Shown here in pieces: positions 6,843 to 16,328 of a stretch of DNA of 25,420 nucleotides. The position numbers and the translations under genes are program-made. The notes beneath the pieces are model-generated. The model made no database searches and had not been told where the DNA came from. It saw nothing but the letters and a program-made list of their open reading frames with translations. How positions within the stretch are numbered: the stretch's first letter is position 1; every line of letters begins with the position of its first letter. Location of the stretch: the NCBI GenBank assembly GCA_016183945.1, contig JACPDP010000062.1:1-25420 (forward strand), written 5' to 3'. The stretch is from Magnetospirillum sp. GTDB lineage: Bacteria > Pseudomonadota > Alphaproteobacteria > Rhodospirillales > Magnetospirillaceae.

Positions 6843-8821
6843 TCGCCGAGATCGGGCACTTCGCCCTCGTCCTGGCCCTGGCCGTGGCCATGGTGCAGGC
6901 GATGGTTCCGCTGCTCGGCGCCAGCCGCGGCAACGCCCGCTGGATGGCGGTGGCCGGGCCGGCCTCGGCGGCGCAGATGCTGTTCGTCGGCGTCGCCTTC
7001 GCGACGCTGACCTGGGCCTATGTCACCAGCGACTTCTCGGTGATGAACGTGGCGCAGAACTCCCACACCGACAAGCCGCTGCTCTACAAGGTGTCGGGGG
7101 TGTGGGGCAACCACGAGGGCTCGCTGCTGCTGTGGATCACCATCCTGGCCATTTTCGGGCTGGCGGTGACCCTGTTCGGCCGCAACCTGCCCCCCAGCCT
7201 GAAGGCGCGCGCCCTGGCGGTGCAGGCGATGATCACGGTGGGCTTCCTGCTGTTCATCCTGCTGACCTCGAACCCGTTCCAGCGCCTCGATCCGCCGCCG
7301 CTCAACGGCAACGGGCTCAACCCCATGCTGCAGGATCCCGGGCTGGCCTTTCACCCGCCCTTCCTCTATCTCGGCTATGTCGGCTTCTCCATGGCCTTCT
7401 CGTTCGCCATCGCGGCCTTGATCGAGGGCCGCGTCGACGCCGCCTGGGCGCGCTGGGTGCGGCCGTGGACGCTGGCCGCCTGGGTGTTCCTCACCTGCGG
7501 CATCGCCCTGGGCTCGTGGTGGGCCTACTACACCCTGGGCTGGGGCGGCTGGTGGTACTGGGACCCGGTGGAGAACGCCTCGTTCATGCCGTGGCTGGCC
7601 GGTACCGCCCTGCTGCACTCCGCCGTGGTGGTCGAGAAGCGCGATTCGCTGAAAAGCTGGACCATCCTGCTGGCCATCGTCGCCTTCGGCTTCTCGCTGC
7701 TGGGAACCTTCCTGGTGCGTTCGGGCGTGCTGACCAGCGTGCACGCCTTCGCCACCGACCCCGAGCGCGGCGTCTTCATCCTGGCCCTGCTGGTGCTGGC
7801 GGTGGGCGGGTCGTTCACCCTCTATGCCGCGCGCGCCCCCAGCCTGAAGGTGGGCGGGCTGTTCGCGCCCCTGTCGCGTGAGGGCTCGCTGCTGCTCAAC
7901 AACGTGCTGATGGCCACCGGTGCCGCCACCGTGCTGCTGGGAACCCTGTATCCGCTGTTCGCCGACGCGCTCAATCTCGGCAAGGTCTCGGTGGGGCCGC
8001 CGTTCTTCAATTCGGTGTTCCTGCCGCTGATGGTGCCCATGGTGCTGGCCATGGCCGGCGGGCCGATGCTGTCGTGGAAGCGCGGCGATCTCGCCGGGCT
8101 GCTGGGGCGGCTGAAATTCGCCGCCGCCACCGCCGTGCTGGTGGCGGCGTCGGTGTGGGTTCTGGGCGGCGGCTCGGCCTCGCCGTGGTGGGCGGCGCTC
8201 GGACTGGCCCTGGCCGCCTGGCTGATCGTCGGCACCCTGTCCGACCTGGCCGAGCGCATCCGCTTGTTCCGGGGCTCCATCGGCGAGTCGTGGAACCGCC
8301 TCGCCGGCCTGCCGCGCAGCGCCTTCGGCATGACGCTGGCCCATTGCGGGCTGGGGCTGTTCATCGCCGGCATGACGGCGTCTTCGGCCTGGATATCGGA
8401 AAGCATCCAGACCCAGCACATCGGCGAGACCATCGCCGTGGCCGGCTACTCCATGACCCTGCAAAAGGTGGAGGAGGTCCCCGGCCCCAACTACACCGCC
8501 ACCCGCGGCACCATGGCGGTGACCCGCGGCGGCAAACCCTATGCGGTGATGTATCCCGAGAAGCGCATGTACCGCCAACCGCCGCGCCCCACCACCACCG
8601 CCGCCATCCACTCGACCATCGCCGGCGACCTCTACATCGCGCTGGGCGACGCCGACGCCAAGGGCGGCTGGGTGACGCGGCTCTACTTCAATCCGTGCAT
8701 CCCCTGGCTGTGGGCGGGCGCCGGCTTGATGGTGCTGGGCGGGCTGGCCAGTTTGAGCGACCGCCGCCACCGGGTGGGGGCGCCGGCGCGCGCCCGCGCC
8801 GCTGCCGCCGCCAAGGCGTAG
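6839..8821 (+). CDS. ccmF: Heme lyase subunit CcmF
   Basis: CcmF is the large integral-membrane subunit of the cytochrome c heme lyase, which takes heme from CcmE and joins it to the CXXCH motif of apocytochromes together with CcmH/CcmI. The 660-residue product has the usual length and about 14-15 hydrophobic segments. It has the WWD domain WGGWWYWDPVENASFMPWL at about residues 235-253 and conserved flanking histidines (LAFHPPFLYLGYVGF, LLHSAV, VLTSVHAFATDP). A large periplasmic segment lies before the last helix near the C-terminus. The start overlaps the ccmE stop by 4 bp. CcmG follows after a 9-bp gap. Confidence 0.97.
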   Translation: MIAEIGHFALVLALAVAMVQAMVPLLGASRGNARWMAVAGPASAAQMLFVGVAFATLTWAYVTSDFSVMNVAQNSHTDKPLLYKVSGVWGNHEGSLLLWITILAIFGLAVTLFGRNLPPSLKARALAVQAMITVGFLLFILLTSNPFQRLDPPPLNGNGLNPMLQDPGLAFHPPFLYLGYVGFSMAFSFAIAALIEGRVDAAWARWVRPWTLAAWVFLTCGIALGSWWAYYTLGWGGWWYWDPVENASFMPWLAGTALLHSAVVVEKRDSLKSWTILLAIVAFGFSLLGTFLVRSGVLTSVHAFATDPERGVFILALLVLAVGGSFTLYAARAPSLKVGGLFAPLSREGSLLLNNVLMATGAATVLLGTLYPLFADALNLGKVSVGPPFFNSVFLPLMVPMVLAMAGGPMLSWKRGDLAGLLGRLKFAAATAVLVAASVWVLGGGSASPWWAALGLALAAWLIVGTLSDLAERIRLFRGSIGESWNRLAGLPRSAFGMTLAHCGLGLFIAGMTASSAWISESIQTQHIGETIAVAGYSMTLQKVEEVPGPNYTATRGTMAVTRGGKPYAVMYPEKRMYRQPPRPTTTAAIHSTIAGDLYIALGDADAKGGWVTRLYFNPCIPWLWAGAGLMVLGGLASLSDRRHRVGAPARARAAAAAKA

Positions 8822-8830
8822 GAGAAGCCC

Positions 8831-9367
8831 ATGCGCCGCGTCATCACCCTGCTGCCGGTGGCCGTGTTCGCGGTGCTGGCCCTGTTCTTCCTCAAGGGCC
8901 TGACGCTGAACCCGCGCGACATCCCCTCGGTGCTGATCGACCGCCCGGTGCCCGAGATGAGCCTGCCGCCGCTGCCGGGACGCGGCGAAAGCTCGGGGCT
9001 GGCCACCGCCAACCTCAAGGGGCAGGTGTCGCTGGTCAACATCTACGGCTCGTGGTGCATCTCCTGCGTCCAGGAACACCCGATGCTGATGCAGTTGAAG
9101 GGCCGCGGCGTCACCATCCACGGCATCGACTGGCGCGACGATCCCAAGCTGGGGGCCGAGTGGCTGAAGAAGCACGGCGACCCCTACCAGCGCGTCGGTG
9201 CCGACCCGGCCCCCGGCCGCGCCGCCGTCGATTTCGGCGTCACCGGCGCCCCCGAGACCTTCATCGTCGATAGGGCCGGCGTCATCCGCTACAAGCATGT
9301 CGGCCCCATCACCCCGGAGAACTGGGAGAGGGTGCTGCTGCCCATCGTCAAGGGGCTGGAGAAATGA
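8831..9367 (+). CDS. ccmG: Thiol:disulfide interchange protein CcmG/DsbE
   Basis: A membrane-anchored periplasmic thioredoxin-like protein that keeps apocytochrome c cysteines reduced for heme attachment. The 178-residue product has an N-terminal anchor (residues 5-22) and then the CcmG order LKGQVSLVNIYGSWCISC. Next come the family GIDWRDDP insert and the cis-Pro region VTGAPETFIVD. The active-site motif is WCISC. Most CcmG proteins have Pro before the second Cys (WCXPC), so this site is atypical and may have a shifted redox potential. GGAG lies 8 nt before the ATG. The stop overlaps the ccmH start by 4 bp. Confidence 0.95.
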   Translation: MRRVITLLPVAVFAVLALFFLKGLTLNPRDIPSVLIDRPVPEMSLPPLPGRGESSGLATANLKGQVSLVNIYGSWCISCVQEHPMLMQLKGRGVTIHGIDWRDDPKLGAEWLKKHGDPYQRVGADPAPGRAAVDFGVTGAPETFIVDRAGVIRYKHVGPITPENWERVLLPIVKGLEK

Positions 9368-9825
9368 GGCTGCCGGCCGTCCTTTTCGCGCTGCTGCTGG
9401 CGCTGCCCGCCGTCGCCGTCACCCCCGAGGAGATGCTGAAGGACCCGGCCCAGGAGCATCGCGCCCGCGACATCGGCAAGGATCTGCGCTGCCTGGTATG
9501 CCAGAACCAGTCCATCGATGATTCGGACGCCGATCTGGCCAAGGACCTGCGCATCATCGTGCGCGAGCGCATCATGTCCGGCGACTCCAATGAGCAGGTG
9601 CTCAAATTCGTCGTCGACCGCTACGGCGACTACGTGCTGCTCAATCCGCCGTTCAAGGCCACCACCCTGGTGCTGTGGCTGGGGCCCTTCCTGGTGTTTG
9701 CCGGCGGTCTGGCGGCGGTGCTGGCGTTCTACCGCCGCCGCCGCGCGCAGCCCCAGCAGCCGGCGCCCCTGTCGGCCGAGGAAAAGCGGCGCCTGGAAAA
9801 ACTGATGAAGGACACCGGCGTATGA
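9364..9825 (+). CDS. ccmH: Cytochrome c maturation protein CcmH (CcmL-type thiol oxidoreductase)
   Basis: CcmH reduces or presents apocytochrome c thiols as part of the heme lyase complex. The 153-residue product has a signal peptide/anchor (residues 1-18), then the hallmark LRCLVCQNQSIDDSDADLAKDLR (Cys-X2-Cys at about residues 43-46). A three-helix bundle continues to GDYVLLNPPFK. A second membrane span (about 100-120) and a short basic tail follow. This is the short form, with the TPR half encoded separately by ccmI. Its stop overlaps the ccmI start (ATGA). Confidence 0.96.
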   Translation: MRLPAVLFALLLALPAVAVTPEEMLKDPAQEHRARDIGKDLRCLVCQNQSIDDSDADLAKDLRIIVRERIMSGDSNEQVLKFVVDRYGDYVLLNPPFKATTLVLWLGPFLVFAGGLAAVLAFYRRRRAQPQQPAPLSAEEKRRLEKLMKDTGV

Positions 9826-10608
9826 TCTGGCTGGTCTTCGCCCTGATGGTAGCCACGGCACTGGCCTTCCTGCTGCTGCCGCTGCTGCGGCCGACGGCCG
9901 CGGTCGCCGCCGCCCGCGTCGACTACGACCTCGCGGTCTACAAGGACCAGTTGACCGAGATCGGTCGCGACGTCGAGCGCGGCCTGCTCACCCCCGACCA
10001 GGCCGAGGCGGCCCGTACCGAGGTCAGCCGCCGTATGCTCGCCGCCGCCGATGGCGAGAAGGGCCAGGGCAAGGCGCCGACCGGGAGCGGTCGGGGGGCG
10101 GCGATCGCCATTGCGCTGGCCGTGCCGCTGGTTGCCTTCGGCTTCTACGTGGTGCTGGGCGCGCCCGACCTGCCCGATCAGCCCTATGCCGGCCGTGCCG
10201 GCCAGATCGATCAGGCGCAAGGCCAGGCCGCCCAGATCCGGGCCATGGTCACGCAGTTGTCGGACCGCCTGGAGAAGAACCCGGGCGACGGCAAGGGCTG
10301 GGCCATGCTGGGCCGCAGCTGGCGCGTGCTGGGCGACACCGGGAAGGCGGCCGAAGCCTTCAAGAAGGCGGTGGCGCTGCTGCCCAGGGAGGTTCAGCCC
10401 CGCCTGGAATACGCCGCCCTGCTGCTCGACCAGACCGACGCCCTGACGCCCGAGATCGTGGTGCTGATGCGGGAAATCCTGGCGCTGGACGGCAAAGATC
10501 GGCAACAAGGTCAAGGCGCGCGAGATGTGGACCCGCCTGCTCGCCCAGCTTCCCGCCGACTCGCCCGAGCGCGGCGAGATCATGAAGATGATGGAGCAGG
10601 CGAGGTAG
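9822..10608 (+). pseudogene. ccmI: CcmI, TPR-containing apocytochrome chaperone, with 3' frameshift/deletion
   Basis: CcmI binds apocytochrome c C-termini and brings them to the CcmFH lyase. The first 225 or so codons are intact: membrane span 1 (residues 1-22), the conserved YKDQLTEIGRDVERGLL leucine-rich cytoplasmic region, membrane span 2 (about 93-113), and periplasmic TPR-like repeats (GDGKGWAMLGRSWRVLGDTGKAAEAFKKAV). Near 10491-10497 the CcmI-like text stops. The expected C-terminal text (KIGNKVKAREMW, LLAQLPADSPERGE) resumes in the +1 frame at 10495 and ends at TAG 10606-10608. Several residues of the usual TPR helix between are missing, so a small deletion with frameshift is likely. 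In the original frame translation runs on into the SMP-30 gene, to 11486. The CcmI-1 half and most TPRs could still work. Confidence 0.8.
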
Positions 10609-10640
10609 CGGGCGGGACGCCCGCTTTCGGGGGATTTGCC

Positions 10641-13179
<2,539 letters not shown>

Positions 13180-13184
13180 GAGTG

Positions 13185-13193
13185 TGCTAGGAT
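13185..13193 (+). promoter_or_regulatory. Extended -10 promoter of the toxin-antitoxin/manB operon
   Basis: TGC followed by TAGGAT (13188-13193) forms an extended -10 element just after the pgm stop codon. The -35 is poor (TCGGTC at 13165-13170). The same GTGCTAGGA text occurs before cobU (17327-17335). An inverted repeat sits just downstream, at the expected start point. Confidence 0.45.
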
Positions 13194-13201
13194 AGAGCCT
13201 T

Positions 13202-13240
13202 CGTCGATAAAAGTGAAAATTTCGGGCACTTATCTCGACG
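13202..13240 (+). promoter_or_regulatory. AT-rich inverted repeat, candidate antitoxin operator
   Basis: CGTCGATAAAAGTG (13202-13215) and CACTTATCTCGACG (13227-13240) form an imperfect inverted repeat about an 11-bp centre, with 12 of 14 positions matching. It overlaps the predicted transcription start of the toxin-antitoxin operon, where autorepressor sites usually lie. A weak terminator for pgm is an alternative, but no T run follows. Confidence 0.45.
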
Positions 13241-13316
13241 GGCCGGAGGCGTTCACGCTGGCATCATCCCCCCAGATCATGGGAGGTACCGATGCGAGAC
13301 GGCAGGAAGAGAGGTC

Positions 13317-13529
13317 ATGCTGAAGCGGAAACCGCCGACCGAGGAAGAGTACGACCCCATGTACGACGAGAGTCTTCCGCTGGAGGAGCGTCGGCGGCTG
13401 GGGGTCGAGAAGGCGCGCCAGTCCATGGATGCGGGATGGGGCATCCCCGGGGAGGAGATCAAGGCCTGGATCGACTCCTGGGGAACGGAAAACGAGCTGC
13501 CTCCGCCAAGGGCCAGACGGTTGTCGTGA
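13317..13529 (+). CDS. Antitoxin of a RelE/ParE-type toxin-antitoxin pair
   Basis: A 70-residue charged protein. It begins MLKRKPPTEEEYDPMYDES, continues with the helical LPLEERRRLGVEKARQSMDAG, and ends in GIPGEEIKAWIDSWGTENELPPP. That last motif recurs in small antitoxins encoded before RelE/ParE toxins, where the C-terminal part wraps around the toxin. I identify it mainly by position and by this motif. AGAGAGG lies just upstream of the ATG. The stop codon overlaps the toxin start (GTGA), the tight antitoxin-toxin coupling typical of type II systems. It may autorepress through the inverted repeat at 13202-13240. Confidence 0.78.
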   Translation: MLKRKPPTEEEYDPMYDESLPLEERRRLGVEKARQSMDAGWGIPGEEIKAWIDSWGTENELPPPRARRLS

Positions 13530-13825
13530 AGGTCGTTTGGTCTGATGAGGCGCGGGTCGATCTGGCTCGTCTGGTCAAATTCGTCAAGCCCAAAAATCCC
13601 CATGCCGCCCGGGCCATTGCGGGTCGTCTCTACGAGGCTGGCGAGAGTCTTTGCGACCTTCCCCTTCGCTTCCGCACCGGGGCTCTTCCGGGCACCCGCG
13701 AGCGCCCCGTCGATGATTATGTGATCGTCTACATCGTCTCGCCCGACACCATCCGCATCTTGCGTATTTGGCACGGCCGCGAGGAGCGGCAGTCCGAGGA
13801 AGCCAGCGAGGACCAGACCGCATGA
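13526..13825 (+). CDS. RelE/ParE-family toxin
   Basis: A 99-residue basic protein of the RelE/ParE superfamily. It starts at GTG 13526 with MKVVWSDEARVDLARLVKFVKPKNPHAARAI, the standard N-terminal strand and two-helix hairpin. RFRTGALPGTRE, YVIVYIVSPDTIRILRIWHGRE follow, matching the C-terminal strands of ParE-type toxins with conserved Arg and the terminal WHGR-like motif. ParE members poison gyrase and RelE members cleave mRNA; sequence alone does not decide between them. No ATG is available, and no good ribosome site precedes the GTG, so translation is probably coupled to the antitoxin. Its TGA overlaps the start codon of the next gene (ATGA). Confidence 0.85.
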   Translation: MKVVWSDEARVDLARLVKFVKPKNPHAARAIAGRLYEAGESLCDLPLRFRTGALPGTRERPVDDYVIVYIVSPDTIRILRIWHGREERQSEEASEDQTA

Positions 13826-15195
13826 CCCACGATTTCCACCCCACCATCCTGCGCGAATACGACATTCGCGGCATCGTCGGCGAGACCCTCTCGGCGGCCG
13901 ACGCCTTCCACATCGGCAAGGCCTTCGGCACCCGGGTGCGCAAGGCCGGCGGCAGCGTGGTGTGCGTCGGCTGGGACGGCCGCGTCTCCTCGCCCGAAAT
14001 GGCGGCGGCGGTCACCGAGGGATTGATGGCCTCCGGCTGCCAGGTGCGGCGGGTGGGGCGCGGTCCGACGCCCATGCTGTATTTCGGCGCCAAGGTGCGC
14101 GACGCCGACGGCGGCATCATGATCACCGGTTCGCACAATCCGCCCAACCACAACGGCTTCAAGATGGTGCTGGGCAACCGGCCGTTCTTCGGCGGCGACA
14201 TCAAGGACCTGGGGCGCATCGCCGCGGCGGGCGAGTTCGCCACCGGCCAGGGCCAGGTGGTGGACGATCCCATGGCCGCCGAGTACCTCGATCGCCTGAT
14301 CCAGGATTACGACGGCAGCCGCGGTCTCACCGTGGTGTGGGACGCCGGCAACGGCGCCACCGGCGAGGTGCTGACCGCGCTGGCCAGGCGCCTGCCGGGC
14401 AACCACACCGTGCTGTTCGGCGAGATCGACGGCCGCTTCCCCAACCACCACCCCGACCCTACCGAGCCGCACAACCTGGTGGCGCTGCAGGATGCGGTGC
14501 TGGCCGGCGGCGCCGATCTCGGTGTCGCCTTCGATGGCGACGGCGACCGCATCGGCGTGGTGGACGGCGAGGGCCGCATCCTGTGGGGTGATCAGATCCT
14601 GGTGATTCTGGCCGAGGACCTGCTGAAGACGCGGCCCGGCGCCACCATCATCGCCGACGTCAAGGCCTCGTCGGTGTTCTTCGACGAGGTGGCGCGCATG
14701 GGCGGCAAACCGGTGATGGGCCGCACCGGGCATTCGCTGATCAAGACCCAGATGGCCGAGATCAAGGCGCCGCTGGCCGGCGAGATGAGCGGCCACATCT
14801 TCTTCGCCGACCGCTATTACGGTTTCGACGACGCGCTTTACGCCGCGGTGCGGCTGCTCGGCATCGTGGCGCGCTGGGACCGCGAGACGCTGGCCCACCG
14901 CCGCGACCGCCTGCCGCACATGGTCAACACCCCCGAGATGCGCTTCGAGTGCGCCGAGGAGCGCAAGGTCCAGGTGGTGGACGAGGTGCGTGACCGTTTG
15001 AAGGCGGCGGGCGCGCGCTTCAATGCCATCGACGGCGTGCGGGTCGACACCGCCGACGGCTGGTGGCTGCTGCGCGCCTCCAACACCCAGGCGGTGCTGG
15101 TGGCCCGCTGCGAGGCCCGCGACGCCGAGGGACTGAAGCGGCTGCGTGCGACACTGGAAGGCGAATTGGCCGCTTCGGGCGTGGCTTTACCCTGA
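13822..15195 (+). CDS. manB: Phosphomannomutase/phosphoglucomutase (AlgC/ManB type)
   Basis: A bifunctional hexose-phosphate mutase that makes mannose 1-phosphate (for GDP-mannose) and glucose 1-phosphate for lipopolysaccharide and exopolysaccharide synthesis. The 457-residue product begins with FHPTILREYDIRGIVGETL, like AlgC/PMM-PGM enzymes. It has the phosphoserine motif ITGSHNPPNHNGFK (Ser104), metal site DGDGDR (238-243), sugar-specificity loop GEMSGH (320-325) and phosphate-binding RASNTQ (418-423). The start overlaps the stop of the toxin gene by 4 bp, so this housekeeping enzyme is translationally coupled to a toxin-antitoxin pair. No separate promoter is apparent between them. Confidence 0.96.
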   Translation: MTHDFHPTILREYDIRGIVGETLSAADAFHIGKAFGTRVRKAGGSVVCVGWDGRVSSPEMAAAVTEGLMASGCQVRRVGRGPTPMLYFGAKVRDADGGIMITGSHNPPNHNGFKMVLGNRPFFGGDIKDLGRIAAAGEFATGQGQVVDDPMAAEYLDRLIQDYDGSRGLTVVWDAGNGATGEVLTALARRLPGNHTVLFGEIDGRFPNHHPDPTEPHNLVALQDAVLAGGADLGVAFDGDGDRIGVVDGEGRILWGDQILVILAEDLLKTRPGATIIADVKASSVFFDEVARMGGKPVMGRTGHSLIKTQMAEIKAPLAGEMSGHIFFADRYYGFDDALYAAVRLLGIVARWDRETLAHRRDRLPHMVNTPEMRFECAEERKVQVVDEVRDRLKAAGARFNAIDGVRVDTADGWWLLRASNTQAVLVARCEARDAEGLKRLRATLEGELAASGVALP

Positions 15196-15253
15196 AAGTT
15201 ATGGCAAAGATGGAACCGACATTGGAATTCAAATAACAAGGGGTAAATCCAAT

Positions 15254-15685
15254 ATGTCGGTTGAAGCCATCCTCAAACACAAAGGGCGCCACCTCTACAC
15301 CATCCGGCCCGAGCACACCATGGCCGACGCGGCCGCCCTGCTCGCCGGCAAGAGGGTGGGCGCCACCGTGGTCTGCGACGCCAAGGGCCGCATCGTCGGC
15401 ATCGTCTCCGAGCGTGACGTCGTCATCGCCGTCGTCCAGTTCGGCAAGGGCGCACTGGAGATGCCGGTGCGCAACATCATGTCCTCGCCGGTGCTGACCT
15501 GCGATTTGTCGGACTCGGTCAAGCGGGTGATGGAAATCATGAACGACCGCCACATCCGCCACCTGCCGGTGGTGGACGGCGAGGAGCTGGTGGGCATGGT
15601 GTCCATCCGTGACGCGGTCGACCATCGCCTGCGCGAGACCCAGCTCGAAGTCGGCGTGCTGCGCGACTTCGCTGCGGTGCGGTAG
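15254..15685 (+). CDS. Two-CBS-domain protein
   Basis: A 143-residue cytosolic protein made of a tandem CBS pair (Bateman module). Domain 1 is about residues 8-65 (LYTIRPEHTMADAAALLAGKRVGATVVCD, IVGIVSERDVVIAV) and domain 2 about 75-130 (VRNIMSSPVLTCDLSDSVKRVMEIMNDRHIRHLPVVDGEELVGMVSIRDAV). Such stand-alone modules bind adenine nucleotides (AMP, ATP, SAM) and regulate partner proteins; the partner is not evident here. AAGGGG precedes the ATG. The 58-bp gap after manB is AT-rich and could hold a promoter, but I could not pick out clear elements. A terminator hairpin follows at once. Confidence 0.92.
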   Translation: MSVEAILKHKGRHLYTIRPEHTMADAAALLAGKRVGATVVCDAKGRIVGIVSERDVVIAVVQFGKGALEMPVRNIMSSPVLTCDLSDSVKRVMEIMNDRHIRHLPVVDGEELVGMVSIRDAVDHRLRETQLEVGVLRDFAAVR

Positions 15686-15693
15686 GGTTGCTT

Positions 15694-15725
15694 AACCGGC
15701 GGGCCGCTTGCGGCTCGCCGGTTTG
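15694..15725 (+). terminator. Terminator hairpin after the CBS protein gene
   Basis: AACCGGCG and GCCGC pair with GCGGC and CGCCGGTT (arms 15694-15707 and 15710-15723, one G/T bulge each side), ending in GGTTTG. The stem is strong and the T tract short. Confidence 0.6.
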
Positions 15726-15782
15726 CCCCTCGCCGGGCGGGGCCTCAGGGCCTTGGCCGCCGCCGGATGGCGATGTCCGTGG

Positions 15783-15811
15783 TTGAGGCCTTCGCAGTTG
15801 CGGCCTATACT
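15783..15811 (+). promoter_or_regulatory. Promoter of the MaoC-type hydratase gene
   Basis: TTGAGG (15783-15788), a 17-bp spacer and TATACT (15806-15811) make a near-consensus sigma70 promoter. The predicted start is about 30 bp upstream of the start codon. Confidence 0.65.
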
Positions 15812-15849
15812 CCGCCGCAGTGCAGCATTCGATCCATGGAGACATAGTG

Positions 15850-16284
15850 ATGAGCGGCGAGACGCTGAACGGGATGTATTTCGAGGACCTGGCCGTGGGC
15901 CAGACCGCCATCTTCGGCAAGACCGTCACCGAGGCGGACATCGTCGCCTTCGCCGGCATTTCGGGCGATTTCAATCCGGTTCACATCAACGAGGAGTTCG
16001 CCAAGGACACCCTGTTCAAGGGCCGCATCGCCCATGGCATGCTGTCGGCGGCGTTCATCTCCACCGTGTTCGGCACCAAGCTGCCCGGGCCGGGCTGCAT
16101 CTACGTCTCGCAGATGCTGAAGTTCAAGGCGCCGGTGCGTATCGGCGACACCGTCACCGCCAAGGTGGAACTGACCGCCCTGGTGCCGGAAAAGAAGTTC
16201 GCCGCCTTCCGCACCACCTGCTCGGTGGCCGGCAAGATCGTGATGGACGGCGAGGCCACCCTGATGGTGCCCAGCAAGGGCTGA
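15850..16284 (+). CDS. MaoC-type (R)-specific enoyl-CoA hydratase (PhaJ-like)
   Basis: A 144-residue single-hotdog hydratase. It contains the hydratase-2 motif: AGISGDFNPVHINEEFAK with catalytic Asp40 and His45, then IAHGMLSAAFIS, as in PhaJ enzymes that make (R)-3-hydroxyacyl-CoA for polyhydroxyalkanoate or fatty-acid metabolism. Length agrees with PhaJ. Two longer in-frame starts exist (GTG 15820 and GTG 15847). ATG 15850 is chosen for the GGAG site 8 nt upstream and its N-terminus. The gene has its own promoter and is convergent with the RTX gene, so it stands alone. The exact chain-length specificity cannot be read from the sequence. Confidence 0.9.
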   Translation: MSGETLNGMYFEDLAVGQTAIFGKTVTEADIVAFAGISGDFNPVHINEEFAKDTLFKGRIAHGMLSAAFISTVFGTKLPGPGCIYVSQMLKFKAPVRIGDTVTAKVELTALVPEKKFAAFRTTCSVAGKIVMDGEATLMVPSKG

Positions 16285-16296
16285 AGCCGGGCTCGC

Positions 16297-16324
16297 GCTC
16301 CCTCTTCCCGCGGGAAGAGGGAGC
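16297..16324. terminator. Perfect 14-bp palindrome between convergent genes
   Basis: GCTCCCTCTTCCCG (16297-16310) is directly followed by its exact reverse complement (16311-16324). It fills the 44-bp gap between two convergent stop codons and could end transcription from both sides, though neither side has a good T run. Confidence 0.55.
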
Positions 16325-16328
16325 CGGC

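Noticed and set aside
6626..9298. An 890-codon open frame on the minus strand opposite ccmE-ccmG
   Set aside because: It mirrors real, well-conserved genes in very GC-rich DNA. Its product is Gln/Arg/His/Gly-rich low-complexity text with no family features or ribosome site.
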